A stretch of DNA of 64,000 nucleotides, from contig CAZMMV010000001.1 of the NCBI GenBank assembly GCA_964567475.1, forward strand, positions 5,941 through 69,940, given 5' to 3'. This DNA comes from CAZMMV01 sp964567475. Lineage in GTDB: Bacteria; Bacillota; Clostridia; Tissierellales; Tissierellaceae. The position numbers and the translations under genes are program-made. Numbering within the stretch: position 1 is the stretch's first letter; each line of letters opens with the position of its first letter. Shown here piece after piece: positions 43,752-52,205 of this stretch. The notes under the pieces are model-generated. The model saw only the letters and a list, made by a program, of their open reading frames with translations, ran no database searches and was not told where the DNA came from.

Positions 43752-45047
43752 GTGAAAAATTTAGTTCATACAAAACTTTGTCCTATTTTGGGATCCAAAA
43801 TAATGTCTCAATCTCGGGAAAAGGTGCCAATTATAATACAGCTTAATGGAAATGATGAAAATTTTAAAAAACAATTAATCAGTTTATCTAATACTAATTT
43901 AAATAAAAGTCTTCCCCTAATAAATAGCTATGCAGGGTATATGACTACAGAAAATATATATAAAATACTAAATAGTCCTGAAATAAATTATATTTCTTTT
44001 GATTCTAAAGTATATACTTTATTAGATATTGCCACACCAACTATGGATGCATACTTTCCCCATGATAGAGGATATGAGGGAGAAGGTGTTACTATTGCTG
44101 TAATAGATACTGGAACATCTCCTCATCAAGATTTAATCCTTCCAAATAATAGAATAATTGGATTTAAAGACTTTGTAAGCAATAAAACAGAAGCCTATGA
44201 TGACAATGGACACGGTACTCATGTAACTGGCATTATAGCAGGAAATGGTTATTCTTCTAATGGCAAATATACAGGAATAGCTCCTAAAGCCAATATACTT
44301 AGTATTAAGGTCTTAGATGAAAATGGTAGCACTAGTACTTCAGATCTTATTGATGCTATAGCCTATGTTGTAAAAACTAAAGATAAATATAACACAAAAA
44401 TAATTAATCTATCTCTTGGTACGCCATCTACTACTAATTGCGACAAAGATCCACTTTGTAAAGCAGTTTCAGCTGCAACTAAGGCTGGAATTGTTGTAGT
44501 TACAGCTGCAGGCAATAGTGGTCCTGCAGAAGGAACCATATCATCTCCAGGTATTAGCAGAGATGCCATTACAGTCGGAGCTGTAGATGACAAGAGAACA
44601 GTTGATACGTCTGATGATACAATAGCTCCATTTTCAAGCCGTGGACCAATTGATGATGGCCATGAAAAACCAGATATAGTAGCTCCTGGAGTTAATATTA
44701 ACTCCCTATCTAATGTGAAATTAGACAGATATTCTTCCTTAAGTGGAACCTCTATGGCAACGCCTTTAGTATCTGGAGCCATAGCATTATTATTTAATAA
44801 ATATCCAAATATTAAATCATATGAAATAAAAGAAAAATTACTTGATTCCTGTATTGATCTTAAAGATACTAAAGAAAATCAGGGAGCTGGACTTTTAAAT
44901 CTAAAATTATTATTTGAAGAAGATGAAGAAAAGAAAAAAGATGAAAAAATAAAAAGTCCCCCAAATCCTATTAAATCTGAGGGAGACTTGTTTGAAAATA
45001 TAATTATGATAGGGATTATATTATTTTTACTTGATTCTAGATTATAG
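43752..45047 (+). CDS. Subtilisin-like serine protease (S8 family)
   Basis: A 431-residue subtilase with catalytic Asp near residue 119 (IAVIDTGTSPH), His near 154 (GHGTHVTGIIAG), oxyanion Asn (AAGNSGP) and Ser in SGTSMATPLVSGA. No signal peptide precedes the roughly 90-residue N-terminal region, which looks like an inhibitor-I9-type propeptide; this is similar to AprX-type intracellular proteases. The C-terminus ends in a lysine-rich linker and a hydrophobic stretch (ENIIMIGIILFLL). The GTG at 43752 is chosen over 43743 because AAGGTG is six bases upstream of it. Confidence 0.92.
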   Translation: MKNLVHTKLCPILGSKIMSQSREKVPIIIQLNGNDENFKKQLISLSNTNLNKSLPLINSYAGYMTTENIYKILNSPEINYISFDSKVYTLLDIATPTMDAYFPHDRGYEGEGVTIAVIDTGTSPHQDLILPNNRIIGFKDFVSNKTEAYDDNGHGTHVTGIIAGNGYSSNGKYTGIAPKANILSIKVLDENGSTSTSDLIDAIAYVVKTKDKYNTKIINLSLGTPSTTNCDKDPLCKAVSAATKAGIVVVTAAGNSGPAEGTISSPGISRDAITVGAVDDKRTVDTSDDTIAPFSSRGPIDDGHEKPDIVAPGVNINSLSNVKLDRYSSLSGTSMATPLVSGAIALLFNKYPNIKSYEIKEKLLDSCIDLKDTKENQGAGLLNLKLLFEEDEEKKKDEKIKSPPNPIKSEGDLFENIIMIGIILFLLDSRL

Positions 45048-45066
45048 GGCAGGAAACTGCCCTTTT
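45047..45066 (+). terminator. Terminator overlapping the subtilase stop codon
   Basis: GGGCAG-GAAA-CTGCCC followed by TTTT; the first G is the last base of the TAG stop. Confidence 0.85.
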
Positions 45067-45160
45067 AATTATTAACTTATATTAGGTAAATTAAAGAACA
45101 AATTCTTTTTATTTGAATATACTATAATGTCTCATGATTTAAATAGAAGGAGGAATTTTT

Positions 45161-45742
45161 ATGAATAATAAACAAACATGTCCTAGAGGGTCAATGCCAT
45201 ATATTGTTAAATCTGGAGATACACCTTATAATATAGCTAGAACATTTGGCATTTCTGTTGATGATTTATTAGCAGCCAATCCTAGAATTAATCCTAATAA
45301 TTTGCAGATTGGACAGATTATTTGTGTGCCTACAACTGAAGCACAACCACCAATGTCTGGCTGTCCTACTTTAAGTCTTGGTAGCAGAGGAAATTCCGTA
45401 TCAGAACTACAAAAACTTTTATTGAGAAATGGATTTAATCCTGGATCAATAGACGGAATTTTTGGCAACAATACACGTTCTGCCGTTGTAGCATTTCAAA
45501 GAAGTAAAAATCTTACCCCAGATGGCATAGTAGGTATAAAAACTTGGACTGCACTGGGAGTAGACTGTAATCAACAACCATCAACTTGTCCTATTGGAAC
45601 AATAGCTTATACTATAAAATCTGGAGATACGCCATATCTTCTTGCACAAAGATTTAATACTACAGTAGAGGCAATTATGAGAGCCAATCCTACAATCAAT
45701 CCAAATAGGCTCCAAATAGGCCAAGTAATTTGTATACCTTAA
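45161..45742 (+). CDS. LysM / peptidoglycan-binding / LysM protein
   Basis: A 193-residue protein with LysM (residues about 10-53), a PG_binding_1 domain (about 65-127, NSVSELQKLLLRNGFNPGSIDGIFGNNTRSAVVAFQ) and a second LysM (about 145-193). The two LysM repeats are alike, with the phrase SGDTPY...RF.....NP.INPN.LQIGQ.IC.P. No signal peptide or catalytic domain is present. Such proteins in spore formers may bind cortex or coat peptidoglycan from the mother cell, or be released by non-classical means. AGAAGGAGGAATTTTT precedes the ATG. Confidence 0.9.
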   Translation: MNNKQTCPRGSMPYIVKSGDTPYNIARTFGISVDDLLAANPRINPNNLQIGQIICVPTTEAQPPMSGCPTLSLGSRGNSVSELQKLLLRNGFNPGSIDGIFGNNTRSAVVAFQRSKNLTPDGIVGIKTWTALGVDCNQQPSTCPIGTIAYTIKSGDTPYLLAQRFNTTVEAIMRANPTINPNRLQIGQVICIP

Positions 45743-45758
45743 TTTAATAAGATATATA

Positions 45759-45800
45759 TTGATAAATAAATAGGACCTTAATGTCCTATTTATTTATCAA
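45759..45800. terminator. Bidirectional terminator between LysM and PqqD-like genes
   Basis: A perfect 18-bp stem (TTGATAAATAAATAGGAC) with a six-base loop between two convergent genes. Confidence 0.85.
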
Positions 45801-45811
45801 ATCTTATTTAA

Positions 45812-46189
45812 TTAACTAGATACATTCTTGATATCTTCTTTATTCTTAACTTTCTTGTATCTTACCCAGCCTTTTTTAGATGTAAATTTAATAAAATCTA
45901 CTAATCTTCTTAGATCTTCTTTGAATTCATCTTCTGTTTTTTTGCTTTGAATTCTTGCTATTTCAAATATTGATCTTTTACCATCTATTAAAAGCCAAGC
46001 TGAGGAACTTAATTCATCAAATAACATATCTTTCTTTGGTTTTTTCTTAGCCAAAAAACCTGCAAAATTAGTTAAAGGATGCTTGATTTCAAAGTTTAAT
46101 AAAACCTTTCCATCTTTAATTTCCCAATCATTATGAGTCCTTTCAGGAACATAAAGAATAAAATTGTGTTTATCATTTTTATTATTCAT
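45812..46189 (-). CDS. PqqD-like protein overlapping the OPT transporter gene
   Basis: A 125-residue protein with a PqqD-type core: a beta-rich start (WEIKDGKVLLNFEI), LSSSAWLLIDGKRSIFEIA and a C-terminal helix-strand (FKEDLRRLVDFIKFTSKKGWVRY). PqqD domains usually bind peptide substrates for radical-SAM enzymes (RiPP recognition). Here there is no radical-SAM or precursor gene; instead the start overlaps the end of an oligopeptide transporter gene by eight bases, so the pair is translationally coupled. A peptide-binding or accessory role in transport is possible but untested. Confidence 0.68.
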   Translation of the reverse strand: MNNKNDKHNFILYVPERTHNDWEIKDGKVLLNFEIKHPLTNFAGFLAKKKPKKDMLFDELSSSAWLLIDGKRSIFEIARIQSKKTEDEFKEDLRRLVDFIKFTSKKGWVRYKKVKNKEDIKNVSS

Positions 46190-48116
46190 TCTTAGTATTC
46201 CTGCTGAATCTTATAGAGTAATTATATAGCCATATAGCTAATAATACGAATATAGCTATACTCACAAGGTTACGAATCCCTTCACTTGGTATTATACCTG
46301 CTAAGAAGTTAGTTTTAATATTGACAGCTGCAAATATTCCTATAACTATACCTGTCAAAGCATCTCCTGCAACAAGACCTGAAGCTATCAACGTTCCTCT
46401 TTCAACAGCTGTATTCATATCTAATTCATTTTCTTTAAATTTATTATCTACAAGGTTCCTTACAATTCCTCCAAAAAAAATAGCACTATTTAATGATATT
46501 GGTAAATATAATCCTAATGCAACTGGTAGAATAGGAAGACTTGCAAGAGCACAAAAGGTTGCTATCATAATCCCTATTATAACCAAGGTCCATGGAAGTT
46601 GGCCTATCATTATACCCTCAACTATAAGTCTCATAAGAGTTGCTTGGGGAGCTGTAACTTCAGCTGAACCTATTCCATAGGCATTACTAAGAAGTAAGAC
46701 CGTAGCACCAGCAATAATTGAAGCTACTGCTAAAGCAATAAACATTCCATGTTGAATCTTTTTAGGAGTTCCTCCTAGTATAAAAGTTGCTTTTAGGGAT
46801 TGACCTACTCCTCCTGCAACTGCAACAGCTACACATACAATACCAGATGCCAAAAGGGCCATTCTCATACCTTCAGTACCTGTTTGCCCCATTGCTCTAT
46901 ATACAGATGCTATAACAAGCAAAGTAGCAATTGTCATTCCTGAAACTGGATTATTGCTAGCTCCTATTACTCCAACCATTCTAGCAGAAACTACTGCAAA
47001 GAAAAATGAGAACAAGACTGCTAATGCTGCTCCTACAGGTCCTGAGTTCAAAGAAGGTATTAGCCAAGTTAGTAAAAATCCTAATATGGCAGCTGCAAGT
47101 ACCCATATAATTGGTGCATCTTGATTGATTCTATCCTCTGATTTACTTCCTTTACCAAAACCTCCCATAGCTTGCTTAAATGATGTAATTATTGTAGGTA
47201 AAGATTTAGCAAGAGAAAAAAATCCTCCAGCTGCTACAGCACCAGCACCAATATACCTAATATAATTTTCCCAAACTTCTTTAGCATTCATATCCACTAT
47301 GAGCATATCTGATGGAAATATGGCAGTAGTTGAGAATGAACCAAAAAACTTTATCAGAGGAATTAAGCCAAGCCAAGCTATTACAGAACCTCCAAACATT
47401 AAAACAGAGGTTTTAGTTCCCACAATAAATCCGACTCCCATAAGAGAAGCCAAAGTATCCATACCGATTACTGCTCCTTGATAAGATGTGATTGTATATG
47501 AAGAAGTCTCATTCCAAAGTCCAAGACCACCCGAAAGAAATTTATATCCAAATCCTACACCTAAACCCTTTAGTACTGATTTAAAACCCTCTCCACCTTG
47601 ACTTGAATTTACTAGTACTTCAGCCTGTGCCATGGATTCTGGATATATTAAATTACCATGTTCTTCTACTATTAAATATTTACGAACAGGAGTTACAAAA
47701 TAAACTCCCATAAATCCACCTATTATAGTAACAATAGCAACAGTTAATATAGATAAATCAAAACCTATTAAGATAATCGCAGGTAAAACAAATATAATTC
47801 CTCCTGCTATTGACTCTCCTACTGCAGCCAATGATGCTACATAATTAGCTTCTAGTATACTATTTCTTTTAAATATTGATTTTAAAAGCCCTGTGGCAAG
47901 AATTGCACCAGGTATGCCCGCTGAAATAGTAAGACCAACTTTCAGTCCAAGATAGGTATTTGCTGCAGCAAATACAGCAGCAAACAAAATACCCATTATA
48001 ATAGAATATCCTGTAGCTTCAGGTACTACTTCAGTTGTGGAAACATAAGGTATATAATCTTCTCCCTTAACTCCACCATATGCAGTTCTAGATAATCTTT
48101 TTGAAGCATCAGACAT
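46182..48116 (-). CDS. OPT-family oligopeptide transporter
   Basis: A 644-residue transporter with about sixteen hydrophobic segments and OPT features (GYSIIMGILFAAVFAAANTYLGLKVGLTISAGIPGAILA, NLIYPESMAQAEVL, TSYQGAVIGMDTL). OPT proteins import small peptides, sometimes with metals, by proton symport. It lies 36 bp after pepD and overlaps the PqqD-like gene, forming a peptide uptake and hydrolysis operon pepD-OPT-pqqD-like. Confidence 0.92.
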   Translation of the reverse strand: MSDASKRLSRTAYGGVKGEDYIPYVSTTEVVPEATGYSIIMGILFAAVFAAANTYLGLKVGLTISAGIPGAILATGLLKSIFKRNSILEANYVASLAAVGESIAGGIIFVLPAIILIGFDLSILTVAIVTIIGGFMGVYFVTPVRKYLIVEEHGNLIYPESMAQAEVLVNSSQGGEGFKSVLKGLGVGFGYKFLSGGLGLWNETSSYTITSYQGAVIGMDTLASLMGVGFIVGTKTSVLMFGGSVIAWLGLIPLIKFFGSFSTTAIFPSDMLIVDMNAKEVWENYIRYIGAGAVAAGGFFSLAKSLPTIITSFKQAMGGFGKGSKSEDRINQDAPIIWVLAAAILGFLLTWLIPSLNSGPVGAALAVLFSFFFAVVSARMVGVIGASNNPVSGMTIATLLVIASVYRAMGQTGTEGMRMALLASGIVCVAVAVAGGVGQSLKATFILGGTPKKIQHGMFIALAVASIIAGATVLLLSNAYGIGSAEVTAPQATLMRLIVEGIMIGQLPWTLVIIGIMIATFCALASLPILPVALGLYLPISLNSAIFFGGIVRNLVDNKFKENELDMNTAVERGTLIASGLVAGDALTGIVIGIFAAVNIKTNFLAGIIPSEGIRNLVSIAIFVLLAIWLYNYSIRFSRNTKNE

Positions 48117-48152
48117 AATATTCCTCCTATTTATATATTTAAAAATTAATAC

Positions 48153-49589
48153 TTACTTTAAACTTTCAAGCAATGTTACAAGAAACTTCCAAACCCTTGC
48201 TGCAGATGAAATACTCATATGCTCCTTTTCAGTATGAACATCAAATAAATTTGGACCGAAACTTATCATATCAGTATCAGGTAGGATTTCTTTTAATAAT
48301 CCACACTCAAGACCCGCATGAATTGCACTAACTTCTGCTTCCTTATTAAATAATCTTTTATAAACCTCTAAAGATTTATCCCTTATCTTTGAATCCTCCT
48401 CATATTGCCATGCTGGATAATTCCCTTCTTCTTCTATATCTGCTCCAGATCTTTTAGCGATTATTTCAAGCACATTTAATATTTCTCTAAAAGAACTGCT
48501 TGAAGCAGATCTTACTGATGTTATTATTTCTATATAATCCTCTTTTTCTTCAATAATAGCATTATTTAAACTTGTTTGAACAAGCCCTTTTATATCCTTT
48601 GACATATATTGAACCCCATCTGGACACATAACAATATAATCAATTAAATTTTCACTTAAATTTTTAGTATAAAGCTTTTCTATTTTTACTTCACTTACAT
48701 CTATAGTTAAACCTTCATCTTCTACTCTATATTCTTCCTTTAATTCTTCTGAAAAATCATTTATAAGCTTCTTTAATTCTTCCTTTTTATCTGTTGCAAA
48801 ACTTGCTATAGCAATATTAGTAATTGCATTATGTTTTGTTCCTCCACTAAATCTTGCAAGGGTTAAATCACTATGCCTTCTACTGATATCTAATATTCTA
48901 CCCATAAGTTTAATAGCATTTGCTCTTTGTTTTATAATCTCCATACCAGAGTGTCCACCCTTAAGGCCTGATATCTTAACTTCTAAACCATTACTCTTTT
49001 TATCTTCTTTTTCAAGTTTAAATCGAGTAATCTTAGTGGCTCCACCTGCACAACTTACTAAGAATATTCCCTCTTCTTCAGAGTCTATATTTAGAAGTGT
49101 TTTTCCTGATAAATGATCATTTTTTAGAGCATGAACTCCATCCATGCCAGTTTCTTCATTTGTAGTTATAAGTATTTCTAGAGGAGGATGCTTTAAATCT
49201 TTAGAATCAAGTATTGCCAATGCAAATGCTACTGCAATCCCATCATCAGCTCCCAAGGTTGTATCATCAGCTCTTAGAAAATCTCCTTCTACTATCATTT
49301 TAATAGGATCTTTTGTAAAATCATGACTACTATCTTTCCCTTTTACACAAACCATATCCATATGTCCTTGAATAATCACAGGATCTAAATCCTCATAAGC
49401 TTGAGTTCCAGTTTTTTTAATTATCACATTGTAGATTTCATCTTGATAAACTTCTAAATCTCTTTCTTTAGCAAAGTTTACAAGAAAATCACTTACTTGT
49501 TTTTCTTCACCAGAACATCTGGGAATTTGATTCAATTGATAAAACCAGTTAAAGACCTTTTTGGGTTCTATTTGTTTTATGTCTTTCAT
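48153..49589 (-). CDS. pepD: Aminoacyl-histidine dipeptidase / PepD (M20 metallopeptidase)
   Basis: A 478-residue M20C peptidase with the metal-binding and catalytic blocks VIIQGHMDMVCVK, TLGADDGIAVAFALA, TNEETGMDGVHAL and a distal HTEKEHMSISSA; the lid domain includes GLKGGHSGMEI. It cleaves dipeptides, including Xaa-His, in the cytoplasm. The adjacent OPT transporter supplies peptides, so this enzyme probably completes a peptide-nutrition route. Family length is typical. Confidence 0.94.
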   Translation of the reverse strand: MKDIKQIEPKKVFNWFYQLNQIPRCSGEEKQVSDFLVNFAKERDLEVYQDEIYNVIIKKTGTQAYEDLDPVIIQGHMDMVCVKGKDSSHDFTKDPIKMIVEGDFLRADDTTLGADDGIAVAFALAILDSKDLKHPPLEILITTNEETGMDGVHALKNDHLSGKTLLNIDSEEEGIFLVSCAGGATKITRFKLEKEDKKSNGLEVKISGLKGGHSGMEIIKQRANAIKLMGRILDISRRHSDLTLARFSGGTKHNAITNIAIASFATDKKEELKKLINDFSEELKEEYRVEDEGLTIDVSEVKIEKLYTKNLSENLIDYIVMCPDGVQYMSKDIKGLVQTSLNNAIIEEKEDYIEIITSVRSASSSSFREILNVLEIIAKRSGADIEEEGNYPAWQYEEDSKIRDKSLEVYKRLFNKEAEVSAIHAGLECGLLKEILPDTDMISFGPNLFDVHTEKEHMSISSAARVWKFLVTLLESLK

Positions 49590-49756
49590 TTTTTCCTCCT
49601 TAATATTTGTATATATCCTATATAAAGATATGAAAAGTTATAAACATCTCAATACCTTGCTTTTATCTTTGCCATAACTATTCTCTTTATACTTTTTAAT
49701 GAATAATTTTAAAAAAATTTTCATATAGGCTTTTTCTCTAAATATTTTTGCAATAA

Positions 49757-49784
49757 AAAAAGATAAGCAAAATTGATCACTTAT
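49757..49784. terminator. Terminator of the DUF2812 gene
   Basis: GATAAG and CTTATC pair around a 12-base loop; on the minus strand a run of T follows. The stem overlaps the stop codon. Confidence 0.6.
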
Positions 49785-50925
49785 CCTCTAATTTATCTAT
49801 TACAGCTTTCATTAATCTATCTAAAGAAACTTTTCCATCAAAGTATCTTACTAAAATTACTTCTGGACCTTTCCTACATAATAATACTTTTTGATTTCCG
49901 TCTTCTCCCCCATAACATACTAATTCATGTTTTTCTAAAATCTTATTAAGCTTGACCTTATATTTTTTCTTATCTATAGATAATATATCTCTTTCTAAAC
50001 CCTTAGCTATATAATCAAACCTTCCTAAATAATATTCTACAAACAATCGGCTACTATATCCTTCTTCACCATAATCATCATTACTTATAAATTCATCTAA
50101 ATCATACTTCTTAGGCACTAGTGGACTCCAGTTTTTGTATAGATAAGAATCATACTCTAGATTGGAATCATTATCTTCTTTTTCAATATCAATAACACTT
50201 ATTATAGGTAAGTCTTTCATTCTTGCGATTTCTTCTGAATGCATTGTTCCACCTTGATATATTTGATATATAGAAAAGACAATAGTTAAAATGAAAGCTA
50301 AATTACTAAAAATAAAGCCAATTCTCTCCAAGAAATGATTCCCATAATGAGTTAAAAATTCGCCAGACTTTAATGTCCTCATAATCCTATAAATATGCCA
50401 TTCTTGTCGTATTAATTTAACAATGGATATTAAAACAGGTACAATTGTAATCAATAATCCACCTTTTGCTATTAATAGAAATAATCCCCCTGCTCCTTCT
50501 ATATTAAAGTATGTTACAACTATTAAGGTTAAAATAGCTAGTATACCAATAATAAATTCTGAAATATTACTACAAAAATTCTTTTTCATGGCATGTTTTA
50601 ATGCTAATCTTTGTTCCTCTGGTGTTTGGTATAATTCTTCTAATCCTGAGTTTTCTTTTGATGAAAATATTAAAAAGGGCTCCCTATCTTCTACGAATTG
50701 CCAGCCCTTTTCTTTATGTTCTTTAATCTTTATATCTTTTTCATCCTTTTTAAACATATCTATTCTATAATTTAAGTACTCAGGATCACCCTCTTTAAAA
50801 TAAGCAAATATAGTCCCTACTCCTTCTAGATGAAGCCCCTTTCTAGACATATCAGCAAAATATTCTTCATAGGATTCAATATTGTATAAATCTCCGAATA
50901 AAAACCTTTTAACAAGCTTTTCCAT
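49777..50925 (-). CDS. DUF2812 membrane protein
   Basis: A 382-residue protein with the N-terminal DUF2812 domain (YNIESYEEYFADMSRKGLHLEGVG...YLNYRIDMF, KEKGWQFVEDREPFLIFSS) followed by about three or four membrane segments and a C-terminal soluble region (LDEFISNDDYGEEGYSSRLFVEYYLG). DUF2812 genes are usually partners of PadR-type regulators; none is found here. The function is unknown. Its promoter is embedded in an inverted repeat. Confidence 0.82.
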   Translation of the reverse strand: MEKLVKRFLFGDLYNIESYEEYFADMSRKGLHLEGVGTIFAYFKEGDPEYLNYRIDMFKKDEKDIKIKEHKEKGWQFVEDREPFLIFSSKENSGLEELYQTPEEQRLALKHAMKKNFCSNISEFIIGILAILTLIVVTYFNIEGAGGLFLLIAKGGLLITIVPVLISIVKLIRQEWHIYRIMRTLKSGEFLTHYGNHFLERIGFIFSNLAFILTIVFSIYQIYQGGTMHSEEIARMKDLPIISVIDIEKEDNDSNLEYDSYLYKNWSPLVPKKYDLDEFISNDDYGEEGYSSRLFVEYYLGRFDYIAKGLERDILSIDKKKYKVKLNKILEKHELVCYGGEDGNQKVLLCRKGPEVILVRYFDGKVSLDRLMKAVIDKLEDK

Positions 50926-51000
50926 AGACCTACCCCCAGCTAATTTACTAGCAAAATTATAATATATTTTCTAATGAATTCCGTTCATTTTGTCTATGTT

Positions 51001-51042
51001 CTATTGTAGCATTAGCTGTAAACAATGTAAATAGTACAATAG
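51001..51042 (-). promoter_or_regulatory. DUF2812 gene promoter inside an inverted repeat
   Basis: On the minus strand TTTACA (51026-51031) and TACAATAG (-10 TACAAT at 51003-51008) are 17 bp apart. CTATTGTA at 51001-51008 and TACAATAG at 51035-51042 form a dyad that encloses both promoter boxes, so a dimeric repressor could occlude the promoter. Confidence 0.6.
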
Positions 51043-51193
51043 CTTAAGAGAGCAAATAACTATAATATCTGCATACGCCAATTTTTCTTTACACAAACTA
51101 AAATAACTGTTAAAGCTGATATTTATTAAAATGACATGGTTAAGAGAATTAATCAGTTATAGACTAGGCTAATTAAGCATATTAAAAGATAAA

Positions 51194-51237
51194 AAGATAA
51201 GGCTAATTCAGTATCAATACTGAATTAGCCTTATCTT
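51194..51237. terminator. Terminator of the USP/unknown gene pair
   Basis: A perfect 21-bp stem (AAGATAAGGCTAATTCAGTAT and complement, loop of two bases) 14 bp beyond the stop codon at 51251. Confidence 0.85.
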
Positions 51238-51250
51238 ATCTTTCTTATAT

Positions 51251-51640
51251 TTAATCTCTAGTTAATATTTCATCCCATTTTTCAATTTCTAAATGGTCCG
51301 CACTTACATTTTCAATTTCTATATTAGAAAATTTATCTAACCTATCTCGGATCTTGTCTGCCTTACGTAATACATCTCGTTTATTTGTCATAGATACGCC
51401 ATTTAAAAGTTCATATAGTCCTCCATCATTAATTACAAGTACAATTTCTTCATTTATATTATTGTCTAGTATATCCAAAATCTTTTCTATTGAAACTAAA
51501 CCACAAAAAACTGGTTTGCAATAGTCTGCAAAAACTGATTTCTTTTCTGTTAATTCCCCATCCTTATATATTACATATCTAATTTCTATATCTTCACCTT
51601 CGTAATAAGATGGAATACATGTTAAATAAGCTTTAATCAT
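51251..51640 (-). CDS. Uncharacterised protein, possibly degenerate RNase H-like fold
   Basis: A 129-residue soluble protein that I do not recognise with certainty. The order of segments, a hairpin start (IEIRYVIYKDGELTEKKSV), a helix, a strand with an acidic end (EIVLVINDGG), a helix-turn-helix (VLRKADKIRDRL) and a final strand (IEIENVSADH), resembles ribonuclease H-like folds, but the catalytic acidic set is incomplete. GGAGGTGACAATA precedes the ATG at 51640. It follows the UspA-like gene by about 45 bp and probably shares its transcript. Confidence 0.6.
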   Translation of the reverse strand: MIKAYLTCIPSYYEGEDIEIRYVIYKDGELTEKKSVFADYCKPVFCGLVSIEKILDILDNNINEEIVLVINDGGLYELLNGVSMTNKRDVLRKADKIRDRLDKFSNIEIENVSADHLEIEKWDEILTRD

Positions 51641-51684
51641 TATTGTCACCTCCATATTTTTATCTATAATATACTATCCTTATT

Positions 51685-52065
51685 TTATAAGATTATAAAT
51701 TCAATCCCCGGTAAGGACTCTTGTAATTGTAATCCAAAACCCAAGTTATAAATACTATCATTTTCAGGCCTAGCTCCGATTACAATATGAGTAATTTCAT
51801 TGTCCTTAGCAAAGTCTACTATAGTTTCCATAACATCTTTTGATCTAAGTACTGTTAAATCTGCTCCTACCTTCTTTGATACATTAAATAGATATTCTAA
51901 TGATTCTCCATCATTAGTATTATCCAAAAACATTCCCTTTTCATTCACTACATGGACTACAGATAATTTATCATTCTCCAATTGAAGTAGTTTATATCCG
52001 TTTAAAATTAATCTTTCGCAGGTTTTTTGTTGAGTGACACATACCATAACATTAGTATTATTCAT
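51685..52065 (-). CDS. Universal stress protein (UspA-like)
   Basis: A 126-residue single Usp domain: NVMVCVTQQKTCERLILNGYKLLQL, LSVVHVVNE, ETIVDFAKDNEITHIVIGARP and a final hydrophobic strand (IEFIIL). The C-terminal G-2X-G-9X-G(S/T) ATP loop is poorly preserved, as in non-ATP-binding or KdpD-type Usp domains. A general stress or regulatory role in the cytoplasm is likely; partners are unknown. Confidence 0.75.
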   Translation of the reverse strand: MNNTNVMVCVTQQKTCERLILNGYKLLQLENDKLSVVHVVNEKGMFLDNTNDGESLEYLFNVSKKVGADLTVLRSKDVMETIVDFAKDNEITHIVIGARPENDSIYNLGFGLQLQESLPGIEFIIL

Positions 52066-52173
52066 ATTAAAACCTCCTTTAAAAGAACACTCTCTATTAT
52101 ATCATAACATGAAAAAAATTATTTACTATTAAATACATTATATTTACTTATCCTATTCTTATGTTAGAAATAA

Positions 52174-52201
52174 AAACTGTAGATAAAAATATCTACAGTT
52201 T
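52174..52201. terminator. Terminator of the ger operon
   Basis: Stem AAACTGTAGAT / ATCTACAGTTT with a six-base loop immediately beyond the gerB-type stop codon. Confidence 0.8.
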
Positions 52202-52205
52202 AATA

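Larger units (their letters stand above)
50926..51250. other. 325-bp intergenic region: DUF2812 promoter and a terminator
   Basis: The left part carries the promoter/dyad at 51001-51042, the right part the long hairpin at 51194-51237. No further gene was detected. Confidence 0.6.
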
